Made by a program: the position numbers and the translations under genes. A stretch of DNA of 64,000 nucleotides from Pyxidicoccus parkwaysis (lineage in GTDB: Bacteria > Myxococcota > Myxococcia > Myxococcales > Myxococcaceae), in assembly GCF_017301735.1 (NCBI RefSeq), contig NZ_CP071090.1, forward strand, positions 10,096,001 through 10,160,000, in the 5' to 3' direction. A model generated the notes under the pieces. The model was given only the letters and a program-made list of their open reading frames with translations. It did not search any database and had not been told where the DNA came from. Numbering within the stretch: position 1 is the stretch's first letter; every line of letters starts with the position of its first letter. Shown one piece after another: positions 32,061 through 41,705 of this stretch.

Positions 32061-34865
32061 ATGCTCAGCCTCCCTTCATCTTCTTCCTTTCCTGGCCCAG
32101 CACCCGTGGCGGAAACCAGCCCCCAGCAATTCGGCAAGTACGTCCTGCTATCGAAGATTGCCGCGGGCGGCATGGCGGTCACCTATCGCGCGCGCATGAC
32201 GGGTGCGGCCGGTGTCACCAAGCCGTGCGTCATCAAGCAGATCCTCCCGCACTTCGTCGATGACTCCGACTTCGTCGAGATGTTCATCGGCGAGGCGCGG
32301 CTGGTCGCGAGCATGAGCCACAGCAACATCGCCCAGGTCTTCGACTTCGGCGAGGTGGACGGCCAGTACTTCATCGCCATGGAGCTGGTGCAGGGCCAGC
32401 CCCTGTCCAAGGTGCTCCGCCGCGCGCAGAAGGCCGGCATGGGCTTCTTCCCGGAGCCGCTCGCGCTGCACATCGCCAGCAAGCTGTGCGACGGCCTGGA
32501 CTACGCGCACCGGCACGTGGGCGAGGACGGCATGGAGATGGGGCTCGTCCACCGCGACGTGTCCCCCGACAACGTCCTCATCTCCTACGAGGGCGAGGTC
32601 AAGGTCATCGACTTCGGCATCGCCAAGGCCACCAGCGTCGTCGAGGCGAAGACGTCCCCCGGCACCCTCAAGGGCAAGTACCCATACTTCTCCCCCGAGC
32701 AGGCGCAGGGACGGCAGGACCTGGACGCGCGCACGGACGTGTACGCCGCGGGCGTCGTCCTCTACGAGATGGTGTGCGGCAGGCGGCCCTACGAAGGCGA
32801 GTTCGTCGCCGTGCTGCCCCGCATCGTCAGCGGCGACTGCCTGCCTCCGTCGGCCGTCAACCCGTCGGTGAGCGCGGAGCTGGAGACGGTCATCTCCCAC
32901 GCGATGGCCATCGACCGCGACTCGCGCTACCAGACGGGGAAGGAGCTGAGCGAGTCGCTGGTGGAGCTGCTCTACCGCGACAACCCGCGCTTCACGCCGG
33001 CCATGCTGTCGCAGCTCATGGCCTACCTCTTCGCCGAGGAGCTGGCCGCGGAAGGGCGCAAGGCGCCGGAAGTCACCCCCGCCTTCAAGGAGCAGCTCGC
33101 GCTGTGGCAGACGGGTTACGCGGAGCCCTCGCAGGGCCGCGCGCGTCCGCTCTCCAGCAACTCGCAGCGCTCCTCACCCGGCAGCCCCGGCGTGCGCAAG
33201 CCGCCCAGCGACGGTGGAGGCCGCCCCACCAGCGAGCGCCGCTCTCCCACCAGCAACCCGGCCGTGCGCCGCGTCACCAGCTCCGGCGGCATGCGCCGGG
33301 TGACGAACCCCAACATGCCCCGCTCGGAGGGCGGCGCGCGCCGGCCCACCACTTCGGAGCGCTCCGCTCCGCCCGTGCCCGAGCTGCCCGACGAGCCGAG
33401 CACCGACGCCGGCCTCGTCGAGGGCGTCGTCCCCACGCTCGCCGCGCCGCGCGACACTCCGGTGGAGACGCCCGCCGTCGACATCTCGGCGATGATGCCC
33501 TCCGGCGCCGTCAACCGCCCTCCGCCCGCGCGCGGGCCCAACGGCTTCCGCACCGCCGCTGACGAGGCCCGCGACAAGCTGGCGGCGGAAGAGGCCGAGC
33601 GCGCCTCGAAGCGCCAGCAGCAGGTGCGCACGCTGAGCGTCTACATCTTCGGCTCCGCCGCCGTGCTGCTCGTCATCGGGCTGCTCTACAACTTCGTCTT
33701 CAAGTCGGACTGGGTGCCCGGCGAGTCCGAGGCCACCACCACGCTGTGGGTGACGTCCAAGCCCGCGGGCGCGCAGGTGAAGCTCAACAACCACGAGCTC
33801 GTCGGCCGCACGCCCCTCATGGTGGAGGGCGTCATCGTCGGCCAGGCCAACACGCTGGTGCTGACGCTGCCCGGCCACCTCGCGTGGACGCGGCGCTTCA
33901 CGCCCACCTCGAAGCTGGTGGAGCCCATCAACGCGGAGCTGCAGCCGCTCAACCCGCCCGCGACGCCGCCCGAGCTCCCGGTGGCCGCCAACCCCACCGC
34001 TGACGCGGGCACCGAGGCCCAGGCCGTCGCGACGCCGGACGCCGGAGCCGTGGTGGCCGCCGCCGAGACACCGGACGCGGGAGCCGAGGCCGCACAGGCC
34101 GGCGACGCGGAGCTGCGCGCGCTGCACGAGGTGGACTACCCCACGCGCGTGCTGGTGCTGCGGCCCATGTACAACGCCGCGCCCATTCCCGAGTACAACG
34201 CCGCGTCCATCGACCTGAACCCGGGCGCCGCGTACTCGGTGTGGACGGAGGGCAACGCCTCCCTCGCCGAGGGGCGCGGCACCGCGTCCGGCACGCTGGC
34301 CTATTACGCGGAGGGCGACCTGCCCGCGGACAACAGCTTCGGCCTGCTCAGCGCGAGCATGCGCACCATCAAGGGCGCGAAGAAGCTCTACGTGTTCGCC
34401 CTGGATGACAACGGGCCGGACGACAACAGCGGCACCATCCGCGTCAACCTCCGCCAGTCCGCGTACGTGCCGCCGCGCTCGTTCAACTTCGACGCGAAGA
34501 CGAACGCGGTGCAGCTCAAGCCTGAGCACCAGGTGGTGCTGCGTGGCCTCAACCCGCGCTCCACCTACCTGTTCACCGTGCGCGACGACTTCGCGGAGCT
34601 GCGCTCCTCGGCCAACGGCCGCGTGCGTCAGGTGCTGTGCGTGGAGCGCGGCCCCGACGCGGACTCGGTGCGCTCCACCCACCGCCTGCTGGAGACGGGC
34701 AAGCGCTACCAGGTCACCGGAGCCGAGGACCTGCGCTGCACCTTCCCCGACTCGAAGCTGACGGACAACCAGGGCGCCATCGAGGTGGATGTCGTCGACG
34801 TGACGGTGATGTCGCGCAAGGAGCGCGCAGAGGCGCTCAAGGGCTCACGTCGCTCCGAGCGATAG
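32061..34865 (+). CDS. membrane Ser/Thr protein kinase with PEGA-like extracytoplasmic tail
   Basis: This 934-residue Hanks-type kinase has its domain at about residues 25-300. Key parts are the Gly-rich loop KIAAGGMAVTYRA, Lys59 in VIKQ, catalytic Asp166 in HRDVSPDN and Asp184 in DFGIA, with YFSPEQ as the activation-segment motif. A Ser/Pro/Arg-rich linker follows, then one transmembrane helix near residue 530 (FGSAAVLLVIGLLYNF). Next come a PEGA-type domain (VTSKPAGAQVKLNNHELVGRTP), an Asp-Ala-Gly-rich linker and a beta-rich C-terminal sensor part. All catalytic residues are kept, so it should be active. The ATG at 32061 is chosen because it leads straight into the kinase; an earlier in-frame ATG lies at 31953. 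Confidence 0.9.
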   Translation: MLSLPSSSSFPGPAPVAETSPQQFGKYVLLSKIAAGGMAVTYRARMTGAAGVTKPCVIKQILPHFVDDSDFVEMFIGEARLVASMSHSNIAQVFDFGEVDGQYFIAMELVQGQPLSKVLRRAQKAGMGFFPEPLALHIASKLCDGLDYAHRHVGEDGMEMGLVHRDVSPDNVLISYEGEVKVIDFGIAKATSVVEAKTSPGTLKGKYPYFSPEQAQGRQDLDARTDVYAAGVVLYEMVCGRRPYEGEFVAVLPRIVSGDCLPPSAVNPSVSAELETVISHAMAIDRDSRYQTGKELSESLVELLYRDNPRFTPAMLSQLMAYLFAEELAAEGRKAPEVTPAFKEQLALWQTGYAEPSQGRARPLSSNSQRSSPGSPGVRKPPSDGGGRPTSERRSPTSNPAVRRVTSSGGMRRVTNPNMPRSEGGARRPTTSERSAPPVPELPDEPSTDAGLVEGVVPTLAAPRDTPVETPAVDISAMMPSGAVNRPPPARGPNGFRTAADEARDKLAAEEAERASKRQQQVRTLSVYIFGSAAVLLVIGLLYNFVFKSDWVPGESEATTTLWVTSKPAGAQVKLNNHELVGRTPLMVEGVIVGQANTLVLTLPGHLAWTRRFTPTSKLVEPINAELQPLNPPATPPELPVAANPTADAGTEAQAVATPDAGAVVAAAETPDAGAEAAQAGDAELRALHEVDYPTRVLVLRPMYNAAPIPEYNAASIDLNPGAAYSVWTEGNASLAEGRGTASGTLAYYAEGDLPADNSFGLLSASMRTIKGAKKLYVFALDDNGPDDNSGTIRVNLRQSAYVPPRSFNFDAKTNAVQLKPEHQVVLRGLNPRSTYLFTVRDDFAELRSSANGRVRQVLCVERGPDADSVRSTHRLLETGKRYQVTGAEDLRCTFPDSKLTDNQGAIEVDVVDVTVMSRKERAEALKGSRRSER

Positions 34866-35261
34866 CCTCGTCCCAGCGGGCTCGTGCCGCACCGAGCCAC
34901 CGAGTCATTTCCCAGGGTTCTCGCGCACCGGGCAATCGCCTCGTCTCCGAGGGCAGACGGCCGGGCGGGCGCCTTGCCTGCTCCCTGACGAGCGGGCCAT
35001 CATCAGGACAGTCTCTCGGGTGTCCGGCCTCACTCTCCCGCGTCAGGGGAGATGGCTAACCTATCCGCATCACCGCGAGGCCTTGGTGCACGCGGAGTTC
35101 CTTCGAAGCGGGCAGTGGTTGCCCGGTTCCTGCCGTAAGGGCCAGCGTGGGCCGCGGAGCATGGCGGCCCGGTTCGACAAGGACGGGAAAGGCGCGTGGG
35201 CGCGGGGCCGAGGCGGGCACCGGGCCCACGGGTCTTTTGGCCGCCCGCTTCGCGTCTCCCA
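34866..35261. other. 396-base convergent intergenic region
   Basis: It separates the end of the kinase gene from the end of the leftward PaiB-like gene. I see no gene, no tRNA and no clear strong hairpin, only GC-rich sequence with scattered short repeats. Confidence 0.5.
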
Positions 35262-35885
35262 TCAGCCCTCGCGCGAGCGCATCAGCGCCGCCAGCTCCCT
35301 GTCACCGTGCAGGGGGCTGCGCTCCAGCCCGGCGATGACGCCCTGGCGGTCCGCCTCGCCCTTGTTCTGGCTGAGCTTGAACTTGCCCTCCAGCCGGGAC
35401 ACGCGGACCTCGAAAGCGACGATGCCCGCCATCAGCCGGCGCACGTAGTCGTCCGCCTGCTCGGGGCTCCACGGTTGTGGGTTGCCTGCTTCATAGAGGG
35501 CCGCGGTGTCGCGCAGCACGCGCAGCACCGTTTCGGGCGACTCGACGATGTGGGGCCGGCCATAGGCGTGCACGTTGGCGTAGTTCCACGTGGGCACCTG
35601 CGGCGCCGTCGCGTACCACGTGGGGGACACGTAGCCGTGCGGCCCCTGGAAGACGACGAGCACGTCGCGCTCCGCGGCGAAGGCCTTCCACTGCGGATTG
35701 GGCCGGGCCATGTGCGCGAGCAGGCGGACCGGGCCTCCCGCGTCACGCTCCACGAGGAAGGGCAGGTGCGTGGCGAAGGGCGCGCCGTCCTCGCCCACCG
35801 TCACCAGCGTGGCGAAGGCGTGCTGCTTCATGAGCGCGAGGAGGCGCTCCGTGTCCTGCTCGTGGAAGTGGCGCGGGATGTACAT
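35262..35885 (-). CDS. PaiB-like FMN-binding protein (putative transcriptional regulator)
   Basis: The 207-residue protein matches the PaiB/FMN-binding split-barrel family. Matching features are the start MYIPRHFHEQD, the barrel segments FATLVTVGEDGAPFATHLPF and LVVFQGPHGYVSPTWY, the VPTWNYANVHAYG motif, and the C-terminal FKLSQNKGEADRQGVI that is highly characteristic of the family. In Bacillus, PaiB with PaiA negatively affects sporulation and protease genes; here the binding partner and target are unknown. A much longer frame runs upstream but has no protein-like features. The ATG at 35885 fits the family start exactly. Confidence 0.92.
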   Translation of the reverse strand: MYIPRHFHEQDTERLLALMKQHAFATLVTVGEDGAPFATHLPFLVERDAGGPVRLLAHMARPNPQWKAFAAERDVLVVFQGPHGYVSPTWYATAPQVPTWNYANVHAYGRPHIVESPETVLRVLRDTAALYEAGNPQPWSPEQADDYVRRLMAGIVAFEVRVSRLEGKFKLSQNKGEADRQGVIAGLERSPLHGDRELAALMRSREG

Positions 35886-36052
35886 GGCCCATGGTTGCCG
35901 CTGGAGCCACCGCACAGTCAACCCACGGTGGAGGGGAGCACAGCGAAGCAGCCTGGCACTCGGACCCGCGGCCTGAGTGCCCGACAAGACGGGGGCGGTG
36001 GCAACCGCTCCCTCGGGACTGCCGGCTGCTTCGCCAGCTCTGTCAGGCACTC

Positions 36053-38260
36053 TCAGTGGACGAAGGACTCCGCCTGGCGGATGGCGTCCACCGGCTCGTC
36101 GCGGAAGCCGGAGAGCAGGTCGCGGCGGATTTCGAGGACCTGCTTCACCTGCTCGAGCTCGCGGATGGGCCCCACCTTGAGGCTCGGCTTCTCCGGGAGG
36201 CCCAGCGGGTCGATGGGCACGACGCCCAACACGTCCTGGAGCTTGGGCAACAGCTCCGGGTGGAACACGGGCATCCGCACGCACGACGTGCACCACGCAA
36301 TCGCATACAGGCGCTGGAAGCGGCGCTCGAGGTCCGCGTAGCGCCACCGGGGCGCGACGTTCTGCCAGTCCGGCGACTCGTGGAAGCCGCCCGGGCCTCC
36401 GCCCGTGAGGAAGCGGGAGAGCTGCGCCGGGATGCCGGACTCCGGGTCCACGTGCGAGAAGAACGTGTCCGTCTCACCGGAGTGGCAGCCGTTGCACGTG
36501 TTGAGTGAGAAGTCGTGGCGCGCGCAGACGTCACGAGGCTGCGCCGGGTCGATGACCCACGACTCCCACGCATACGGCGACATGTGCGAGTGGCCGCCGC
36601 GGAAGGGCTGCCCCTGGAACGCATACGGGACGGAGTAGCTGGAGCGGCACCGGTCCGGCAGCGGGCCGAAGGGTGCCGCAATCCCCGTGCGCACAGCGCC
36701 CACCACGAAGGCATCCGTCGCGCTGTTGCCGGTGCTCGGGTACTGCGCGTCGTCCGGCGTCTGCGCCACCGTGTGCGGCCGCAGCAGGCCGTCGGACGGA
36801 ACGTCCGTGCCCCGCTCGGGCTTCTCGTCCGTCAGGGTGAACTCGCGCATCTCCCAGCCGTCGCCGGGCGTCGAGTCCACCAGCGCGTTCTCATTCGTGC
36901 GGAGCTGCTTGAGCGCGCTCTCGTTGCCCCGCTCGGGCGCGGCGCCCGAGCGGATGACCTCGTCCGTCAGTCCCTGGAGGTGCTCCAGGTACTCAGTGGT
37001 GAAGCCCGGGAAGGTGTTGAGCTGGGTCCACTCGCGAGCCCACTTCGCCACCCGCGCGCAGCCCGTCACCGGCACGCCGTACTCCAGGTTGAGGGTGAAG
37101 CGCTTGAGCTTGCACGTGGCCTCCGTGCGCTCGCCCTTCAGCGCGGGCTGCACCAGGCCGAAGACGAAGCGCAGCTCTCCCGCGTCCGTCGGCGCGCCCG
37201 TCGTCCCGCCACCGTAGCCGCCCAGCCCGCGCCCCACGCCTCCCAGGTCCAACCGGTTGACGATGGCCAGCAGGCGGAACGGCGCTTCGTCCAAATCCAG
37301 CGGCCCGTCGATGCTGACTTCACGGCCGTACTTGCCATCCACCAGCACGGCATTGGCGCCGCTCGCCCGGGCCCAGGGCACGATGACCTCGTCGAACATC
37401 GCCACGCGGGCTTCCACCCTGTCCCCGTTCACCGTGACGTCGTTGAGCCAGAGCGACAGCCACGAGAGCACGAACTCCTCCGCCGTGTACCCCGAGGCCG
37501 CAGCCGCCTCCCGCATCAGGTGAGCGAAGGTCCACACCCCGCCCTGCTTTCCCTTGTCCGTGCACGGGTCCCACGTCCGCGACTCGTCCTGCACCACCTC
37601 CTTCGCGGTGATGAACAGCGACTGGCCCCACGCCTGCTCCGTGGAGACCGGGAGCAACGGACAGAGATTGAGCCCCACCGGCAGGCCGGACTCGAACGAC
37701 TTGCGGTCGAACGCGACGCCGCGGCTCAGCGCCACGGGAGTCCTTCCCTCGAAGATGATGGCCTTTTCGGTCGTCTCGCCGAACTTGCCCGACGCGAGCA
37801 CCTCCTCCGCTTCCTGCCGCCGCTCCACCTCGGCGCCATCGAACTGGCCGAGCAGACCGAAGGTGTCCTCGCCCAGACTGTCGGAGAGGATGCCCAGCTC
37901 CTTCAGCGCATCGGAGCGAACGAGGAGCCGCGCGTCGTCCGGCTCACCAACGACGCGCACGAGGCTGTCCGCCAGCTCCTTGTTCTTCGGCGGCGGCAGC
38001 TTGACGAGCACCACCGAGTCCTCATCCAGACCCGCGGAGGACTCGAGCCGCTGGATGAAGCGCGAGGTGACCCTCTCCGGCTCCGTCTCCGGCAGCTTGT
38101 CCAAGGACTCGCGCCGGGATTGATGAGTCAGCGTTCGAGACTCACCGGATGACGGAGGAGCAGAGGCGGACGGCTCCTTCGAGCAGCCCGCGGACAACAG
38201 GAGGCTCCCCGCCAGCAATAGCGAGGACAGGGGACGGCGCGTGTCGTGGTGCATGTTCAC
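36053..38260 (-). CDS. large lipoprotein with CxxCH haem-type motif
   Basis: The 735-residue protein has a lipoprotein signal with lipobox LSAGC (Cys26). A long region with no family I recognise follows, and then, near the C-terminus, CNGCH (Cys589, Cys592, His593), a haem c attachment motif. Another CxxC (WCTSC) lies near residue 657. One haem site and no cytochrome-like surround of known type suggest a specialised cytochrome or a non-haem redox site. It starts at GTG, overlapping the stop of the propeller lipoprotein gene by four bases (GTGA); an ATG lies two codons later. It ends the protease/dockerin locus, so it is probably co-expressed with that lipoprotein. Confidence 0.8.
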   Translation of the reverse strand: MNMHHDTRRPLSSLLLAGSLLLSAGCSKEPSASAPPSSGESRTLTHQSRRESLDKLPETEPERVTSRFIQRLESSAGLDEDSVVLVKLPPPKNKELADSLVRVVGEPDDARLLVRSDALKELGILSDSLGEDTFGLLGQFDGAEVERRQEAEEVLASGKFGETTEKAIIFEGRTPVALSRGVAFDRKSFESGLPVGLNLCPLLPVSTEQAWGQSLFITAKEVVQDESRTWDPCTDKGKQGGVWTFAHLMREAAAASGYTAEEFVLSWLSLWLNDVTVNGDRVEARVAMFDEVIVPWARASGANAVLVDGKYGREVSIDGPLDLDEAPFRLLAIVNRLDLGGVGRGLGGYGGGTTGAPTDAGELRFVFGLVQPALKGERTEATCKLKRFTLNLEYGVPVTGCARVAKWAREWTQLNTFPGFTTEYLEHLQGLTDEVIRSGAAPERGNESALKQLRTNENALVDSTPGDGWEMREFTLTDEKPERGTDVPSDGLLRPHTVAQTPDDAQYPSTGNSATDAFVVGAVRTGIAAPFGPLPDRCRSSYSVPYAFQGQPFRGGHSHMSPYAWESWVIDPAQPRDVCARHDFSLNTCNGCHSGETDTFFSHVDPESGIPAQLSRFLTGGGPGGFHESPDWQNVAPRWRYADLERRFQRLYAIAWCTSCVRMPVFHPELLPKLQDVLGVVPIDPLGLPEKPSLKVGPIRELEQVKQVLEIRRDLLSGFRDEPVDAIRQAESFVH

Positions 38261-40548
38261 CTGGCTTGGAGTGAAGGCACTTCGGTGGTCACGGTGACGG
38301 CGTTGTTCATCCCCATCACCAGCCGTCCACCGGCGAAGGCGATGGAGCGCACGGCGGAGGGCGTCTCGTGGCGCGCGAGCACGGACATGTCATCGACGGC
38401 GAGCGCGATGACTCCGACGGGACGCGAGCTGAGGGCCAGCCACGCCACGCTCCCGTCGAAGGCGAGGATGCGCGAGACGTCGAGCGGGTCCGAGCCCTGC
38501 GACAGGTCCGCGTGCTCGAGGACGGCGATGCGCTCTCCCTCGTGTCCCAGCAGGTACACCTTGTGGCCGTTCTCGATGACCAGCGCCCTGTCCCGGGCGA
38601 GCGCCATCGCGGTGAACTGGTCGGTGGTGCCGAGCAGCTCTCCACGAGCGACGGTGCCGGAGGAGTCGCCGGGGAACCACGAGAACATGAGCCGCGAGGT
38701 GCCCGACGCGAGGTCGTAGAAGGTCTCCCCCTGCAGCAGGTCTCCCCGGTCCGCATCCGCCGTGAGCGCCCAGCCCGAGGGCGTCACGCTGTCCGGGTGT
38801 CCGCCCCGGACGATGTCCTCACGCTCGGGAGACAGCAGCGTCCCGTCACACTCGCGAGGCAGCGTGAAGTGCCGCACGCGGTACGAGCCCGAGGACAGCC
38901 GGGCCACCTGGACGAGCTGCCCCCTCGAGGACGCGAGCGCCGCAGGGCCACCTTCCACGCGCAGACTCCCACGCTCCTCCAGGAGTCCGGTGAGGCCCGG
39001 CCGCAGGCAGCTCAGCCGCGCGGTGCCTGCCTCCTGCGACACGCCGGGCTCACCCACGGAGACGGTCGCCAGCTCCCACGTGTCGTCCACGCCAGAGCGC
39101 GGAAGCAACCGGAGCCGCTGCGTCCCGGGCGTGAGCGCCATGCCTCCGCCGACGACGATGGGCCCATCCACGGGCTCGATGGCAAGGCGGTGCACGGCGA
39201 AGGGCCCCACCGCGGTGACGTCCCCGCTCGCCCCCACCCACAGGCGCTCCAGCGAGCCGTGTCCTACGCCGGTGAGGAAGCGCATCGCCCCGGACGCATC
39301 CACCTCCAGCACGCGGCGCCACGGCTGCACCACGGCATGGCGCCCACCCGCCGTCATCCCCAGCGGCGTGACGTGGAGCCCCACCTCGTCGCTCTCACGG
39401 AGCAGCAGCGTGCTCCGCACGTCCGAGACACTGGTGCCCGTGAGCGCGAAGGACTCCACCTCGTAGGCGCGCGTGGAGCCGCGCACGCGGAACCACTCCA
39501 CGAGCAGCCCCGCGTCGTTCACCACGAAGCCCACCGGGCTCTCCCAGATGGGAGTGGTGCGCGGGGCGAAGGTCTTCACGGGCACGGGGTCCGTCGTGCC
39601 ATTCAGGTCCGCCGCGCGGAACACGAGGATGCGGCCCATGCCGCCATAGGGAATGAGCTCCTGCGCCAACACGAGCGCGCCATGGGCCTGGACCTGGAAG
39701 AAGGCCTGCCGCGCGAAGTACTGACGGCCCACGACGGGCGGCGAGCGCGTCACATCCACGTTCACGAAGCCCCGCTGGGTGCTCACGAGCAGCCGCGTGC
39801 CATCCGGCGACAGCGCCAGCGAGCGGCACACTCCCGGCAGCACGAAGCTGCGCGTGGTGTCCGCGCTCAGCACGTTGCCGGGCCCCACGCGCCATGCCGT
39901 CACGTAGTAGCTGGAGCACGTCCAGAAGAGGTCTCCCCGGCCCGCGCCGGAGAGGATGCTGTCGCTGCTGGGGGGCAACGCGTAGCTCGACAGCGAGGAG
40001 ATTCGGTCTCCCTCCAGCCCCAGCAGCTCCAGGCGCTGCCGGCTCCCCACGACGACGACGCGGTCCGGTCCGATGGGAAAGAAGAAGGTGGAGAACCGGT
40101 CCGACCAGTCCCAGCTCCCGAAGTAGCGGTCCACGTACAAATCGAAGACGCGCTGGTCCAGCGTGCGCAGCCCGTCCGGGCCCGCGCGAACCAGTGAGAC
40201 GGACATGCCGACGCCGTCCAGCCGCTCGCCGAAGAGGATGCGACCATCGGACACGGACTCCGCCAGGCCCTCCAGCGGGGGACGTCCTCCCTCGGCCGGG
40301 TCCGCGCCGTAGCTGAGCACGGTGCCGGAGCCCCACGACACCGGAGTGGGCGCGTCCATGGCGCTAGCGTGCGACGCCTCCCGTGGCGCCTCGTCGATGG
40401 AAGGGGGTGCATCCGTGGCGCCAGTGAGCGCTTTCTCTCGTGGCGCCTCGTCAGCGGAAGGGAGCGCGCCCGCCGAGCACGCGCAGGACAGCAGGACCAG
40501 CAGGAGCACTCGGCTCCGCGACACCACGGGCGACATCACGTCGGGCAT
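38257..40548 (-). CDS. propeller-like lipoprotein B, paralogue of the gene at 42891-45359
   Basis: The 763-residue protein has a signal peptide with a Cys-rich lipobox (LLSCAC), a linker with repeated DEAPRE units, and a long beta-rich body. The body is built from short blades: repeated segments such as LALSPDGTRLLVS, FVLPGVCRSLA and late FDGSVAWLALSSRPVGVIAL. It has no catalytic motif I can see. Blade-like repeats suggest a seven- or eight-bladed propeller or two smaller ones. It aligns over almost its whole length with the 822-residue lipoprotein upstream, with matched words such as PPLEGLAESVSD and WTC. The start at 40548 has AGGGGGAC just upstream, right after a strong hairpin. Confidence 0.82.
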   Translation of the reverse strand: MPDVMSPVVSRSRVLLLVLLSCACSAGALPSADEAPREKALTGATDAPPSIDEAPREASHASAMDAPTPVSWGSGTVLSYGADPAEGGRPPLEGLAESVSDGRILFGERLDGVGMSVSLVRAGPDGLRTLDQRVFDLYVDRYFGSWDWSDRFSTFFFPIGPDRVVVVGSRQRLELLGLEGDRISSLSSYALPPSSDSILSGAGRGDLFWTCSSYYVTAWRVGPGNVLSADTTRSFVLPGVCRSLALSPDGTRLLVSTQRGFVNVDVTRSPPVVGRQYFARQAFFQVQAHGALVLAQELIPYGGMGRILVFRAADLNGTTDPVPVKTFAPRTTPIWESPVGFVVNDAGLLVEWFRVRGSTRAYEVESFALTGTSVSDVRSTLLLRESDEVGLHVTPLGMTAGGRHAVVQPWRRVLEVDASGAMRFLTGVGHGSLERLWVGASGDVTAVGPFAVHRLAIEPVDGPIVVGGGMALTPGTQRLRLLPRSGVDDTWELATVSVGEPGVSQEAGTARLSCLRPGLTGLLEERGSLRVEGGPAALASSRGQLVQVARLSSGSYRVRHFTLPRECDGTLLSPEREDIVRGGHPDSVTPSGWALTADADRGDLLQGETFYDLASGTSRLMFSWFPGDSSGTVARGELLGTTDQFTAMALARDRALVIENGHKVYLLGHEGERIAVLEHADLSQGSDPLDVSRILAFDGSVAWLALSSRPVGVIALAVDDMSVLARHETPSAVRSIAFAGGRLVMGMNNAVTVTTEVPSLQAR

Positions 40549-40578
40549 ACAGTCCCCCTTCACTCCAGCGAAGAACAG

Positions 40579-40616
40579 CCGCGGCCCGGGCAAAGACAGA
40601 CATGCCCGGGCCGCGG
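40579..40616 (-). terminator. perfect 14-bp hairpin between VWA-dockerin 1 and lipoprotein B
   Basis: CCGCGGCCCGGGCA and TGCCCGGGCCGCGG pair without mismatch around a ten-base loop. It starts 15 bases past the VWA stop and lies about 30 bases before the lipoprotein start. No T-run follows, so it could be a terminator, a partial stop or an RNA-stability element. Confidence 0.6.
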
Positions 40617-40630
40617 TGAGACACCTCGGA

Positions 40631-41635
40631 CTACTTCGCCGTCGTCGTGCAGCCGCGGCCGTAGTTCTGGAGCACCGTGTTGTGGTCGTAGATGTTCACG
40701 ATGCCGTCGCGGTTGAAGTCCGTCGGCGTGCCGGCGGGCACCGTCTGGCCGTACTGCGCGAGCACGGCCGAGCGGTCCGCGACGTTGACGCAGCCGTCGC
40801 CGGTGGCGTCACCCGGCACCGGAGTGGCCTGGGCCGGCGGCGTGGACGGGGTGATGCCCGCGTAGCGGCCGTGCGTCTCGTTGCTCAGCCCGCCGAAGAA
40901 GGCGGCGTCGGCGTTCACCGCCGCGGCCGAGGCGAAGCTGTTGCGGCTGTCGCGGACCTCCTTGTCCTCGGTGAAGGTGGTGGCCTGGAACGGGACGAAG
41001 TCATAGAGGTGGTCGATGTCCACGATGAGCGTCAGGCCCGCGGGAGGAATGCCGCCGGAGCAGGGGCCCGGGGTATTCGCGTTGCCCGTGCACGCCTTGT
41101 TGCGCACCTTCCACTGCCAGCTATTGGTGTCCAGCGACGGGTAGGGATTGGCGCTGCTGGGGCCCCAGCACTGGTCGGTGTTCGGCGTGGCGTTCTCCTC
41201 GCCGTCCGTCGCCATGTAGATGCGCTTGGAGTGGAACTGGTTGGGCAGGTAGTTGATGAGCGAGTCCACCGCCGCGCAGACCGACTTGGCCAGCGGCGTG
41301 TTGCCGCCCAGCACGGCCGCGTTGACCGCCGCCTTCACCTCCGCCGCCGTCTTGTTCTGGGCGAAGCTGAAGACCTCGACGTAGCCCGTGCCCTCGAACG
41401 TCCAGAAGGAATACTTCGACACCTGGGGCGGAACGATGTCCAGGAAGGCGTTGATGCGCTCCTTGGCCACCTGGAAGCGCGTCTTCCCGGGCACCGACTC
41501 GAGGCCCATGCTGCCCGTCCGGTCCAGCAGGACGAGCACGTGCTCATCCGCGCTCGCCACACCGGACGTCAATGCCGCCGCGCACGCCACGCTCATCGCC
41601 GCCCGAGGAAACAGTCGCTGAAAGACAGACTTCAT
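40631..41635 (-). CDS. secreted VWA protein with dockerin-like C-terminus, copy 1
   Basis: The 334-residue product has a signal peptide (residues 1-29), then a VWA domain with an adhesion-site motif DRTGSM (Asp38, Thr40, Ser42) and ATDGEEN. It also has a Cys-bearing loop with two CxG/GPC pairs and a dockerin-like tail (about residues 275-334). The tail has two calcium-loop repeats, GDATGDGCVNVADRSAVLAQ and DFNRDGIVNIYDHNTVLQN, and ends GRGC plus a few residues. VWA domains bind proteins via a metal ion. The start at 41635 has AGGGGG seven bases upstream. It lies 70 bases after the trypsin-fold protease gene and is the closest relative of the VWA protein at 45463-46479. Confidence 0.88.
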   Translation of the reverse strand: MKSVFQRLFPRAAMSVACAAALTSGVASADEHVLVLLDRTGSMGLESVPGKTRFQVAKERINAFLDIVPPQVSKYSFWTFEGTGYVEVFSFAQNKTAAEVKAAVNAAVLGGNTPLAKSVCAAVDSLINYLPNQFHSKRIYMATDGEENATPNTDQCWGPSSANPYPSLDTNSWQWKVRNKACTGNANTPGPCSGGIPPAGLTLIVDIDHLYDFVPFQATTFTEDKEVRDSRNSFASAAAVNADAAFFGGLSNETHGRYAGITPSTPPAQATPVPGDATGDGCVNVADRSAVLAQYGQTVPAGTPTDFNRDGIVNIYDHNTVLQNYGRGCTTTAK

Positions 41636-41705
41636 GTGGGTACCCCCTAGGATTGGCTGCTCATGCACTGCTTCGACTTCGCTTCGTTCACTGCCTACGG
41701 CGGGG

